Shown: piece after piece, positions 1 through 8,390 of the stretch
Layout of the letters: each line of letters opens with the position of its first letter
How positions within the stretch are numbered: position 1 is the first letter of the stretch
Assembly: GCA_965220955.1 (NCBI GenBank)
Contig: CBDCRK010000008.1
Span: forward strand, 62,001 to 126,000
DNA length: 64,000 nt
From: CBDCRK01 sp965220955
GTDB lineage: Bacteria > Desulfobacterota > Binatia > Bin18 > CBDCRK01
Direction of reading: 5' to 3'
Notes under the pieces: model-generated
Seen by the model: only the letters and a program-made list of their open reading frames with translations
Told to the model about the DNA's origin: nothing
Database searches by the model: none
Made by a program: the position numbers and the translations under genes

Positions 1-439
1 CCCACTGGAGCTCAACACCAGGCGACAAGACTACCCGGTCATACGTTAATGCATTCCCATTGTTGAGCGTGAGGTGATGCTTGGTTGGATCAAGCGTCGC
101 TGCTTCAGCCTGGACCACTTGCACGCCATAGCGTTCGCGCAGCTTCCCATAGGTGTAGGTCAATGACGCCAGATCGCGCAGACCGGCGAGTACAACGTTG
201 CTAAAAGGACAGGTAGTAAACTGGCTCTGCGGCGTGACCAGGGTGACCTCAAGCGTGGGATCAGCACGGCGCAGATATTTAGCGCAGGTCGCCCCACCAA
301 AGCCGCCACCGACCACCACTACCCGGCCGGGCGTGTTTGCCCAGGCTTGGCGCACAGCCATCTTAGTTGCTTTTTTGGTCGCTTTTTCGACAAACGGGAG
401 ACTTGCAACAAGGCCCAGGAATTGGCGACGAGTTGGCAT
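1..439 (-). CDS. fccB: FAD-dependent sulfide dehydrogenase flavoprotein (FccB/SoxF type), partial
   Basis: This is the N-terminal part, about 146 residues, of a flavocytochrome c sulfide dehydrogenase flavoprotein; the rest lies beyond the left edge. The ATG at 439 gives MPTRRQFLG, a twin-arginine export signal. It is followed by the glycine-rich FAD loop VVVVGGGFGGATCAKYL. In the known family the periplasmic flavoprotein oxidises sulfide or sulfane sulfur and passes electrons to a haem c subunit. The small cytochrome that ends 20 bases upstream is the natural partner, and SoxYZ lies beyond it. The redox-active cysteines are outside the window, so the substrate cannot be judged. No strong ribosome-binding site precedes the start. 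Confidence 0.75.
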   Translation of the reverse strand, partial: MPTRRQFLGLVASLPFVEKATKKATKMAVRQAWANTPGRVVVVGGGFGGATCAKYLRRADPTLEVTLVTPQSQFTTCPFSNVVLAGLRDLASLTYTYGKLRERYGVQVVQAEAATLDPTKHHLTLNNGNALTYDRVVLSPGVELQW

Positions 440-459
440 GGGAAGACGCGGTCGTTTTT

Positions 460-798
460 TTAATGTTGCTTCAGCGTAGCGAAATATGCGGTCACCGCTT
501 CGATGTCCGCATTGTCGAGGCCCTTGGCGATAGGGTTCATCACTGTGCCCTGACGCGCTTCGGTGCGGAACGCTTGCAATGCGTCTCCGAAGTGCTCAGG
601 CAACAGGGTATCAAGAGAAGGAATCGCCCCCTGACTTCGTCCGTCAGGACCGTGACAAGCCGCGCAAGCATACGCCAGAGCAGCGCCGCGTGAGGCGAGT
701 GGATCCGCACCGGCTGGGTCCATATCAGCAACGCCAGAAAGTAATAGCAGCACAGCAAGGAGAACAAACATCTCTGGTAATACAAATTTGTATTTCAT
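460..798 (-). CDS. small class I cytochrome c (probable FccA/SoxE-like electron acceptor)
   Basis: This encodes 112 residues. A hydrophobic N-terminal segment (residues about 9-24) is a signal peptide or anchor, followed by one haem-binding motif CAACH near residue 46. A methionine about 40 residues later (TVMNPIAKGL) is a plausible axial ligand. The size and motif match periplasmic c553-type cytochromes that serve as the haem subunit of flavocytochrome c. Its ATG overlaps the soxZ stop (ATGA), so translation is coupled. Position between soxZ and the flavoprotein suggests it takes electrons from the flavoprotein, or from the molybdenum hydroxylase encoded at the head of the operon. The partner assignment is inference. 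Confidence 0.8.
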   Translation of the reverse strand: MKYKFVLPEMFVLLAVLLLLSGVADMDPAGADPLASRGAALAYACAACHGPDGRSQGAIPSLDTLLPEHFGDALQAFRTEARQGTVMNPIAKGLDNADIEAVTAYFATLKQH

Positions 799-1118
799 TC
801 GCTCACCGTAATCGCCACCCGCTCGGACTGGGTTACTCCAGAGTCATCCGTCCACACAAACTCAAGTTCGCCTGAAGACTGCGCTATAGTGAAAAACGAA
901 AGATAAGGGTTTGCCGCAATCCCAGGGAACAATTCGGCCTGAAAGACTTCTTCTCTATTGTAATGACAAGTCACTTTTTTAACAATGTTTTGCGCAATCT
1001 GCTCCCCCACTTCGTTATAGCGAAAGCCGGTTTCCATGGGATGACGGATGAGGAGGCGGATTGCAAAAACTTCTCCGCGTTTGACTGCGGCGGGAACTTT
1101 AATTCTCGCGTTCGCCAT
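795..1118 (-). CDS. soxZ: SoxZ-like sulfur-carrier subunit
   Basis: This encodes 107 residues of the SoxZ fold: an N-terminal strand MANARIKVP, then RGEVFAIRLLIRHPMETGFR, which is the family hallmark, and a C-terminal beta-sandwich. SoxZ normally pairs with SoxY in the periplasm as the carrier that presents covalently bound sulfur intermediates. It has no signal peptide, as is usual, because it is exported in complex with twin-arginine SoxY. I chose the ATG at 1118 over an upstream in-frame TTG at 1139, because the ATG gives the family-typical N-terminus and has AAGGA upstream. It begins 17 bases after the soxY stop, and its own stop overlaps the cytochrome start. Confidence 0.85.
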   Translation of the reverse strand: MANARIKVPAAVKRGEVFAIRLLIRHPMETGFRYNEVGEQIAQNIVKKVTCHYNREEVFQAELFPGIAANPYLSFFTIAQSSGELEFVWTDDSGVTQSERVAITVSE

Positions 1119-1135
1119 CTGGATCCCAGTTTCCT

Positions 1136-1675
1136 TCAATTTCCTTCAATACACGCGGCGGCGGTGACCACGACTTCCGCTGTTGCCAGCCATGACGACC
1201 CATCGTTCATAATAGCAACGGCGATGACCTGCTGCGTGCCAGCAAGACGAACACGCGTGCTCACTTCGGCGCGGCCCGTGCGCGGCCCAAGATAGAAGCG
1301 GGCAATCACGGGTTGCGGGTTTTTTTCCGAGAAGATATGAATACTCTTTACATACACCTCAGCCGTCATTGGGCTTTCGACCCTCACTTTGAGCGGAACG
1401 GAATGACCACTTTCGGCCAGCGGTGGTAGCGTTAGCTTAACGCGGCCGGTCTTGGGAAGCACTCCCCCAGTCGCTTTGCGGATGAACGGGGTGAGCTTTT
1501 CTGGGACTGCTAATGCGGGACGCACGTTCAGCAGCGGTAAAAGGAGGGAGCCCACAAGGCCCGCGAGAAACTGGCGTCGCGGGAGAGTGCTAGGCCCAAG
1601 GAAATCCCCCTTTGGGCCCCCCTTGAGGCGCAAAACGCGGGGGAATTTCTTCGAGTCACCGGCGCTGTTTATCAT
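1136..1675 (-). CDS. soxY: SoxY-like carrier protein with a non-canonical C-terminus
   Basis: This encodes 179 residues: a long N-region, the twin-arginine motif RRQFLAG near residue 33, a hydrophobic stretch ending ALA, then the SoxY beta-sandwich. Canonical SoxY ends in a flexible GGCGG arm whose cysteine carries the sulfur substrate. Here the protein ends VTAAACIEGN, so one cysteine (residue 175) remains but the flanking glycines do not. Its ATG overlaps the stop of the upstream molybdenum-hydroxylase gene (TAATG), which ties the carrier to that enzyme in translation. Known relatives called SoxYZ-like carriers accompany quinoprotein dehydrogenases rather than sulfur oxidation, so a role outside thiosulfate oxidation is possible. 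Confidence 0.8.
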   Translation of the reverse strand: MINSAGDSKKFPRVLRLKGGPKGDFLGPSTLPRRQFLAGLVGSLLLPLLNVRPALAVPEKLTPFIRKATGGVLPKTGRVKLTLPPLAESGHSVPLKVRVESPMTAEVYVKSIHIFSEKNPQPVIARFYLGPRTGRAEVSTRVRLAGTQQVIAVAIMNDGSSWLATAEVVVTAAACIEGN

Positions 1676-3852
1676 TAAGCCTTCCGCAGATCATGACGCG
1701 TCAATGGGAGTGAGCGAATGCGTTTGCCGGTTGCCGCGTAAATCGCGTTACAGAGGGCTGGCGCCAAGGGAGCCATAGCCGGTTCTCCAGCGCCGCCCCA
1801 AAAGCCGCCGGTCGGTGCCAGGACGACCTCTACCTTAGGCATCTCGGCAATGCGCATCATTGGGTAGTTATGAAAATTCGCTTGTTCGACTCGCCCATCC
1901 TTGATGGTGATCTCTCCATAAAGCACGGCAGTTAGGCCATACACAACACTGCCTTCAGCCTGCGCCCGCACCGAATCGGGATTCGCTATATAACCACAAT
2001 CGATGCCAATAACCACACGGTGTATTTTTAACTCGCCTTTATTGTTGACCGAGGCCTCAATAACAGCCGCAGTGTAGCTACCATACGCGTCTTGCACAGC
2101 AATGCCGCGGTGGATGCCTGATGGGAGAGGCTTGTCCCAATCTGCCGCCTCTGCTACGGCGTCGAGGATACCCAGGTCTTTGGGAGCCTTGGCCAAGAGT
2201 TTACGCCGGAACTGATACGGATCCTGTCCTGCCGCAAGCGCAAGTTCATCAATGAAACATTCACGAAAGAAGGGATTGTGCGTATGCGCCACTGCCCGCC
2301 AAGGACCCGGCGGCACATGGGTGTTGCGCATGGCATACTCCATGTGGATGTTGGGAAACGCATAGGGCGCGTCGGTGAAGGTTCGGACGCCAACCCTATC
2401 AATGCCGTTCTTGATTAGAGCGGGACGGATAGCGCTGAAAATCGACTGATCGGCCTGACGCACATACCAGGCAGTGGGTTCACCAGACGCATCGAGTGCG
2501 GCTTTCATGCGTACCAGGGCCACAGGCCGGTAGCGGCCATGTTGGATATCCTCTTCTCTTGACCAGATAAGTTTGACCGGCTTGCCCGGCATGGTCTTGG
2601 CAATAGTGACCGCTTGCCGTATGAACTCAAGGTGCAGACCGCGCCGTCCAAACCCGCCGCCAAGATCGACTTTGTGGACCTCGACATTACTGAGCGGTAC
2701 TTCCGCTGTTTCCGCCGTTATTGCCGCCGTTGCCTCACTGTTCTGAGAGGGCGCCCAGACCTCGACACGACCGTCTTTGTACAGCGCCGTGCAGTTCTGC
2801 GGCTCCATGGTGGCGTGTTCGAGATAGGGCGCATAGTATTCCGCCTCGACGATCTTTGCGGCGGAGGCGAACGCTTTCTCCACATCTCCTTCGCTGCGCG
2901 ATACAGGCGCCTTGTTGAGGTTTACCCCCTCGCGCAGAAACTCCATAATGCTGGCGCTGCTGACTTGCGCATGCTCTCCGAAATTCCACTCAATCGGCAG
3001 CTCTCGTAATGCCTGGTGCGCATTCCACCAGCTTTCTTCGGCAACAACCACAACTGCATCTTCCAGGGGCATAACTTTGATCACCCCGCGCATTTTGGCG
3101 ATTTTGTCGGCATCGACGCGTTTCAGCGTTCCGCCGAACACGGGACAGTGGGCAATAGAGGCATAGACCATCCCTGGAAGCCGCGTATCAATGGCAAATA
3201 ACGTCTTTCCGCTAACCTTATCTGGGATATCGAACCGCTTCGCAGGCTGGCCCAGGAGTTTCCACTCTTGCGGATCTTTGAGCGGGGGGTCTTGTGGGAC
3301 CTCCAGCTTTGCGGCGTCAGCAGCAACAGCTCCATAACTCACTTGCCGTTTTGTTGGCGTGTGCGTGACTATACCGTTCGCTGCTACACACTCGGAAACA
3401 GGAACGCTCCACTGCTTTGCGGCGGCAGTAGTGAGCATCATGCGTGCAGCGGCGCCGGCTTTGCGCAGGTAATCCTGACTGTCGCGGATCGATCGACTTC
3501 CACCCGTCAGCATATTGCCAAAAATACGGTTCCGTCTCAGATGTTCGCTGGTTGACGCATACTCGGCGCGTACCTTGCTCCAGTCACATTCCAGCTCCTC
3601 CGCGACCAGCATAGGCAGACCCGTAAAACTCCCTTGTCCCATTTCCGTGCGCGCAACCCGAATGATAACACTGTCATCAGGATTCACGAGGACCCAGGCG
3701 GTCACTTCTGGGCTGCTCTCGGTAGCAGAGGCTTTCTTGTCAGTCTGGGCAAAGACCTGCACCGGTAGAGTCACTTCTAACATCAGCCCGCCACCAACAG
3801 CGGCAGACCGCAACAAAAACGAACGGCGGGACATTTTCAGCGACTGTTCCAT
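1675..3852 (-). CDS. molybdopterin-binding subunit of xanthine-oxidase-family hydroxylase (IorB type)
   Basis: This encodes 725 residues of the large catalytic subunit of an isoquinoline 1-oxidoreductase/nicotinate-dehydrogenase-like molybdenum hydroxylase. A twin-arginine signal (SRRSFLLRSAAVGGG) opens the protein, so it acts in the periplasm. The molybdopterin-contact motif GGGFGRRG is near residue 400. The catalytic glutamate motif GGAGEP lies near the C-terminus, followed by the IorB-typical ending GKRIRSLPLTRHDLRK. Such enzymes hydroxylate N-heterocycles or aldehydes with water and send electrons to a [2Fe-2S] partner and then cytochrome c. The ATG at 3852 has AGAAGGA upstream. The gene starts 12 bases after the small subunit and its stop overlaps soxY. 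The substrate is not predictable from sequence. Confidence 0.88.
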   Translation of the reverse strand: MEQSLKMSRRSFLLRSAAVGGGLMLEVTLPVQVFAQTDKKASATESSPEVTAWVLVNPDDSVIIRVARTEMGQGSFTGLPMLVAEELECDWSKVRAEYASTSEHLRRNRIFGNMLTGGSRSIRDSQDYLRKAGAAARMMLTTAAAKQWSVPVSECVAANGIVTHTPTKRQVSYGAVAADAAKLEVPQDPPLKDPQEWKLLGQPAKRFDIPDKVSGKTLFAIDTRLPGMVYASIAHCPVFGGTLKRVDADKIAKMRGVIKVMPLEDAVVVVAEESWWNAHQALRELPIEWNFGEHAQVSSASIMEFLREGVNLNKAPVSRSEGDVEKAFASAAKIVEAEYYAPYLEHATMEPQNCTALYKDGRVEVWAPSQNSEATAAITAETAEVPLSNVEVHKVDLGGGFGRRGLHLEFIRQAVTIAKTMPGKPVKLIWSREEDIQHGRYRPVALVRMKAALDASGEPTAWYVRQADQSIFSAIRPALIKNGIDRVGVRTFTDAPYAFPNIHMEYAMRNTHVPPGPWRAVAHTHNPFFRECFIDELALAAGQDPYQFRRKLLAKAPKDLGILDAVAEAADWDKPLPSGIHRGIAVQDAYGSYTAAVIEASVNNKGELKIHRVVIGIDCGYIANPDSVRAQAEGSVVYGLTAVLYGEITIKDGRVEQANFHNYPMMRIAEMPKVEVVLAPTGGFWGGAGEPAMAPLAPALCNAIYAATGKRIRSLPLTRHDLRKA

Positions 3853-3864
3853 ACTAGCTTCCTT

Positions 3865-4314
3865 CTATGCGCTCTTTGCCGCTGTGTGAATTGCTGCGCG
3901 GATGCGAGCATAGGTTCCACAACGACAGATATTGGTGATAGTTGCGTCGATATCGGCATCGGTCGGTTGAGGATTCTTTGCCAACAGCGCCGCTGCCGCC
4001 ATGACCATTCCTGTCTGGCAATACCCACACTGGGGCACTTGATGCTCGATCCAGGCCCTTTGCACCGCATGGCTGCCATTTTCGGAGAGACCTTCTATGG
4101 TAGTAATTTTCTTGCCCGCTACTGCTGAGACAGGAAAGACGCATGAGCGAACCGCTTCGCCATCAAGATGGACCGTGCAAGCGCCGCACAACGACATCCC
4201 GCAGCCAAATTTCGCGCCAGTGAGACCAAGCACATCACGCAAGACCCACAGCAGCGGCATGCCAGGACTCACATTAATGGAGTGTTCCCTTCCGTTCACT
4301 ATAAGTGAAATCAT
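3865..4314 (-). CDS. [2Fe-2S] subunit of xanthine-oxidase-family hydroxylase (IorA type)
   Basis: This encodes 149 residues, the usual size. The plant-type ferredoxin cluster motif CGMSLCGACTVHLDGEAVRSC sits near residues 38-58. The second, helical-domain cluster is CGYCQTGM and CRCG, with arginine-rich residues after it. This subunit relays electrons from the molybdenum centre of the adjacent large subunit. It has no signal peptide of its own, which fits co-export with the twin-arginine large subunit. AAAGGGG precedes the ATG at 4314. It is the first gene of the six-gene minus-strand unit that runs off the left edge. Confidence 0.9.
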   Translation of the reverse strand: MISLIVNGREHSINVSPGMPLLWVLRDVLGLTGAKFGCGMSLCGACTVHLDGEAVRSCVFPVSAVAGKKITTIEGLSENGSHAVQRAWIEHQVPQCGYCQTGMVMAAAALLAKNPQPTDADIDATITNICRCGTYARIRAAIHTAAKSA

Positions 4315-4807
4315 TGCTTTCCCCTTTCGCTCGCATCAAATTGGCTCTTCGGCCTAAAGCCGCCATCACGCCCACACACAGATTGAAAGAGAGAGGCTCT
4401 TCTGTCAAGCTAGGAAAAGAGCTCTTGCAACTGTTTATTGTTTAGGTTGAAGGAAAGAATTCCGCAAACCTCCAAGAGGTTAAAGGATCTTTTCTTTCCC
4501 TCCCACCCGGCGCAGTATCTCGCCTGTTCGGTTTTTTAGCTCTTTGGCACTAATCGACTTCCTGGGGAGTAGTTCTTTCGGAGCGAGGGTAGCCACTCTG
4601 TATAATTGTGTCAAGCTGTCCCTGACAAATTCCTGGTATGGCCCGAATTCCGGTTGAATTCATAGGCGTGTCAATCGCAGAGGTGCGTCTACGTCGCATG
4701 AAAGGGGACGGTGCAACTTTTTTACTCTTGTGAATGGGTACCAACGTTTTCCATTTGCCATAGAGAACAGGAAAGATGAGGGAACGGAAAGGTTAAGAAA
4801 ACTACAA
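4315..4807. other. intergenic stretch with a possible transposon scar
   Basis: No intact gene is visible. On the plus strand at about 4637 a short frame starts MARIP, like the beginning of RAYT-family transposases. It soon runs into AAAGGGGACGGTGCAACTTT (4699-4718), which resembles the ends of such elements as I remember them. This may be a deletion derivative of an element, but the evidence is slight. Confidence 0.25.
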
Positions 4808-4985
4808 CGTCCCCTCTTTCTTGTTACCACCACCTTTTACGATGGCCAGGTTATGATGGTACGGGCGGCCGACAGCTTCAGTCAGGTTGATAACCTAGCC
4901 AATGCCACTATTTGTGTTCTACTGAGCACTATCACAGAGCTGAACCTTGCTGATCGCTTACCAATTCCGCAAGTGCCGATGAGGA
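4808..4985 (+). pseudogene. fragment of AapJ/BztA-like amino-acid-binding protein
   Basis: About 59 codons read as an internal piece of the general L-amino-acid ABC-transporter binding protein family. FYDGQ at 4835-4849 is followed by a hydrophobic MMVR. After about 20 residues come ATICV and then TITELNLADR. The order and spacing match the conserved YYDGQGFMV ... GATVCV ... GTTTELNLADY block of AapJ. There is no start with a ribosome-binding site, no upstream or downstream homology, and the frame runs on into antisense of the neighbouring aminotransferase. I read it as a degraded remnant. No transporter permease genes are nearby. Confidence 0.5.
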
Positions 4986-5036
4986 GCGCTCGCGAATGCT
5001 TCACCCCTACGCTCGACACGGCTCGATCGGTTCAGT

Positions 5037-6185
5037 CTACTCATGCAGAATTTGCCTCAGCCCGCGCGAGAGACGCCCGACCGCCTCAGCGGCGACCTCT
5101 TCGCTCAGTGCGCCGTACGCTACGCGCAGGTAACACCCATCGGTCAGGCCGAACGCTGTGCTGGGAATCACCGCCACCTGATGCTCTTGGATCAGTCGCT
5201 CGGTCAACGCCATGGAGTCCATATCTGTCCGCATACGCATCAAGAAGTAGAATGCGCCGTCGGACCGAGGTACGGTGATCAGATCACTCAAATTGTTTAG
5301 CGCGTCCTGCACGACTTGTCGCGTTGCGGTCATGGCTATGAGTTTCTTGCGACAATAGGCCACACCGACTTTCATTGCGCCCACTGCAGCATGTTGCGAC
5401 ACGACCGGCGGGCAGATCAGCATCGTATCCTGGGCCTTTTTGATCGCCGTATACAGGTGTTTCGGCGCAACCATCCAGCCGATGCGCCAGCTCGCGAATC
5501 CGTACGCTTTGGACAGCGAGTACAGCGAGATGGTGTACTCGCTGCTGCCCTCGATCGATCCTGGCGAGAAATGTGTTGCCCCGTCATAGGTGAAATACTC
5601 ATACGCCTCGTCGTTGATATGGTAGATGCCGGCCTCACAACAGAGCTCGTTCACCGCGCGCAGGTCTGATTTGGAATACACCACGCCCGCTGGGTTGTTC
5701 GGGGAAACCGTCACAATGGCGCGGGTGCGATCCGTGATCGCATTGCCGATGGCGTCGAGTTGCAGTTGGTAATTCTCGTCGGTTGGCACGCACACGGCCT
5801 CGCAATTGACCATGCCGATCGCCATCTCATGATTGAAGAAGTAGGGCAGCGGCAAAATGATCTGATCGCCCGGGTCGGTGATTGTCAGCAGGGCATTCAT
5901 GAACGCCATATTGCTCCCGGCCGTCACCACGATGCGCTGCCAATCATTCAGCGCAATGCCATTCTCCTCACGCAGTTTCTGGGTAATCACCTCCAGCAGC
6001 GGGTCGATGCCCTGGACAAGTTGGTATTTATGATTGTCCGGATCGGCCTGAAACTGTCGGACGGCTTCAAGCGCCTCGGGTGGCGGGCCATAGTACGACA
6101 CGCCCTGGCCCAGGGAGACCGTGCCGGGGTTCGCGCGAATCAACTCGCCGACCACCGGAATGATCGGGGACTGGATCGCCTGCAT
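5037..6185 (-). CDS. pyridoxal-phosphate aminotransferase, class I/II
   Basis: This encodes 382 residues of fold-type I aminotransferase. The N-terminal substrate loop reads VSLGQGVSYYGPPP, the cofactor-ring region is NDEAYEYFTYDG, and the Schiff-base lysine is in SLSKAYGFASWRIGW. It transfers an amino group between an amino acid and a 2-oxo acid; the exact donor is unclear. I chose the ATG at 6185, giving MQAIQSPIIP, over an in-frame TTG at 6236 because it gives the family-like N-terminus. It lies 165 bases downstream of the flavin monooxygenase on the same strand. A shared catabolic role is possible but not shown. Confidence 0.85.
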   Translation of the reverse strand: MQAIQSPIIPVVGELIRANPGTVSLGQGVSYYGPPPEALEAVRQFQADPDNHKYQLVQGIDPLLEVITQKLREENGIALNDWQRIVVTAGSNMAFMNALLTITDPGDQIILPLPYFFNHEMAIGMVNCEAVCVPTDENYQLQLDAIGNAITDRTRAIVTVSPNNPAGVVYSKSDLRAVNELCCEAGIYHINDEAYEYFTYDGATHFSPGSIEGSSEYTISLYSLSKAYGFASWRIGWMVAPKHLYTAIKKAQDTMLICPPVVSQHAAVGAMKVGVAYCRKKLIAMTATRQVVQDALNNLSDLITVPRSDGAFYFLMRMRTDMDSMALTERLIQEHQVAVIPSTAFGLTDGCYLRVAYGALSEEVAAEAVGRLSRGLRQILHE

Positions 6186-6350
6186 CCGCCGACTTTCACG
6201 CCTCAATGGTGTCTTGCCTTTCCTGCAAGAGCACAACGAATGCGCAGACGCCCGTGCTGATAATCTTGATGATACGCATGAGGGGATTTCTAAGGGGCTT
6301 TCTCCGTGACCATCAGGCTCGAGGCAGTCGAGCTTACCCGCACTCCCTGC

Positions 6351-8114
6351 TTACTTCTTTGTGAAGATGAAGTTCTCATCCATCTTCTCCCTCACCTCGC
6401 TCATGTGGGTGACGTACTTGGGGAAGCCTCCGTTGTAGTTGCCGTCCTGCCTGCGCTGGAACTCGCCCTCGAAGTTGTAGTAGCCTGGGGTGCAGTCCTG
6501 GTTGCGGGTGGTCTTGCCACGGTGCTTGATGACTTCTTGTACCCACCACTCCTCGACCTCTGGGGTGACATCGATGGAGGGGTAGCCGTTTCTGCGAACG
6601 TAGTCGATGCACGCGGCGATGTAATCGCCTTGTGATTGGAGCATGTCCGTCAGGTTGAACTGAAACGACGCCTGGTAGCCGCCCATGATGAAGAGGTTGG
6701 GGTAGCCCTGCGAATGGATCCCAAGGAGGGTACGGATGCCGTCACGGTATTTATCATTGAGGTCGAGACCCTTTTCTCCCTTGATCTGGTTGTAAATGCC
6801 CGTCTTCTGCACCTCAAAGCCCGTGGCATAGATGAGGCCGTCGAGTTCGTACTGTTTGCCCTCAAATACCGGCCCCTCCTCGGTGATCTCAGTGATGCCC
6901 TTCCCTTTGGTGTCAATGAGGTGGACGTTGGGCTGGTTAAAGGTCGGGAGGTACTCGTTATGGAAACACGGGCGCTTGCACATGAACATATACCATGGCT
7001 TGAGCGCCTCGGCCGTTGCCTTGTCCTTGACAATCTCATCAATACGTTTGTGAATCTTCATCATGTAGTCGATGTTGGCGTTCTCTTGTCTCCTGACCTT
7101 TTCCTCACGAGACATGGCAGCTCGCTTCGCCTTCTGCTCCTCGGTCAGCTGCGGGTCCATCATCGCCCGCGCGCGCCGCTTGGCCTGCCACCCGGGCTTC
7201 AGCTTCCGCGCCCAGTTGGGATCGGTGGGCCAGTCGTCCCGGATGTCAATGGAGGACGGGGTGCGTTGGAACACATACAGATCCTTGGCTGCAGCACCGA
7301 GGCCGGGAATGGCTTGAACCGCGGTCGCCCCCGTGCCGATAATGCCCACGACTTTGTCTTCCAGGCCCGACAGGTCTTCCCTGGTGTAGTCGTAGTCCCA
7401 GCGCGAGGTATGAAAGGAGTGACCCTTGAAGGACTCCATGCCTTTGATCCTGGCCAGCTTGGGTTTGGACAGGGTGCCGTTGGCACAGATCACGAACCGC
7501 GCCTTCATATGGTCGCCTCGGTCGGTGGTGATATGCCACAGCTGTTCGGCTTCGTCCCACACGGTGGAAGTAACCGTTGTCTGGAAGACCGCCAGCTCAT
7601 ACAGGTTGTACCTCTTGGCAATGGCCTGGCAGTGGGCATAGATCTCAGGTCCCTTGGCGTAGTGGTCCTTGGGCACATAGTCCATCTCGTCGAGCAGGGG
7701 CAGGTAATCATAGGACACCACGTCGCACGCCACACCAGGGTAGCGGTTCCAGTACCACGTCCCGCCCACGTCCGCTCCCCGCTCCACAATGCGGATGCTC
7801 TCGACACCATACTCCCGCAGCCGTGCGGAGGTGAGGAGCGCAGAAAACCCGCCACCAATGAACAGGCATTCGACGGTATCGTTGATGGGCTCGCGGGGCG
7901 TAATCTCGTCGCCGTAGGGGTCGACTGCGTACTTCACCAGCTCCCCCGTGAGGTCGGACGTGTACTGCTCCGTGCCTTCCGGGCGGTAGTTCAGCCTGAG
8001 ATCGCGCTCCTCGGCGAACTTCTGCTTGATGGCCTCATAGTACTCTTGCGGCTTGGTAGGCTTCGAGAGCCCATTCATGGTACTGATCAAGGGCTTATCC
8101 TGCGAGTCACTCAT
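6351..8114 (-). CDS. FAD/NADPH flavin monooxygenase, Baeyer-Villiger type
   Basis: This encodes 587 residues. The FAD-binding loop CLFIGGGFSALL is near residue 84, followed by the GGTWYWNRYPGVACD block typical of Baeyer-Villiger monooxygenases. The family fingerprint FxGxxxHxxxW is present as FKGHSFHTSRWDYD. The NADPH-binding loop is GIIGTGATAVQ. These enzymes insert oxygen next to a ketone to make an ester or lactone. The start at 8114 has a strong GGAGG eight bases upstream; an in-frame ATG at 8141 lies upstream of that site and is less likely. No hydrolase for a product ester lies beside it, but eroded hydantoinase and amidohydrolase genes do. Confidence 0.85.
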   Translation of the reverse strand: MSDSQDKPLISTMNGLSKPTKPQEYYEAIKQKFAEERDLRLNYRPEGTEQYTSDLTGELVKYAVDPYGDEITPREPINDTVECLFIGGGFSALLTSARLREYGVESIRIVERGADVGGTWYWNRYPGVACDVVSYDYLPLLDEMDYVPKDHYAKGPEIYAHCQAIAKRYNLYELAVFQTTVTSTVWDEAEQLWHITTDRGDHMKARFVICANGTLSKPKLARIKGMESFKGHSFHTSRWDYDYTREDLSGLEDKVVGIIGTGATAVQAIPGLGAAAKDLYVFQRTPSSIDIRDDWPTDPNWARKLKPGWQAKRRARAMMDPQLTEEQKAKRAAMSREEKVRRQENANIDYMMKIHKRIDEIVKDKATAEALKPWYMFMCKRPCFHNEYLPTFNQPNVHLIDTKGKGITEITEEGPVFEGKQYELDGLIYATGFEVQKTGIYNQIKGEKGLDLNDKYRDGIRTLLGIHSQGYPNLFIMGGYQASFQFNLTDMLQSQGDYIAACIDYVRRNGYPSIDVTPEVEEWWVQEVIKHRGKTTRNQDCTPGYYNFEGEFQRRQDGNYNGGFPKYVTHMSEVREKMDENFIFTKK

Positions 8115-8390
8115 GTTTGAATCCTCCGTACATAGGGTCATTTCATTTCTTTGATCCAGCAGGGATTTTACTAGCCTAGAATTCCAGCCCAGACGAGACG
8201 GATGATCTTAGGATCTGGCAGTCGATCAGTCAAGCCTCCGGGGGGTTCTTAGTGTAAGCGATTAAGGACAAGGAGCAGACGCACAAATCCTGGACAGGAG
8301 CCTATGACCTTTTATTTAATTGCACCTAACCCCCGAAATTGATATGTATGCCCAGCGTGAAGAGCAGGAAAAAATGAAAGGAGCCGTAAG

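Noticed and set aside
4403..4408. Minus-strand TTGACA as promoter of the iorA operon
   Set aside because: At the expected distance the -10 site is CAATCT, too poor to call.
4730..5278. Plus-strand frame of 182 codons taken as a whole gene
   Set aside because: Only the part near 4808-4985 has protein-like similarity (AapJ-type); the rest is spacer and antisense of the aminotransferase, so only the fragment is reported.
6636..8120. Long plus-strand open frame of 494 codons
   Set aside because: It lies antisense to the flavin monooxygenase, whose motifs and ribosome-binding site are clear; the plus-strand product has no recognisable motif. High G+C with favourable codon phase explains the open frame.
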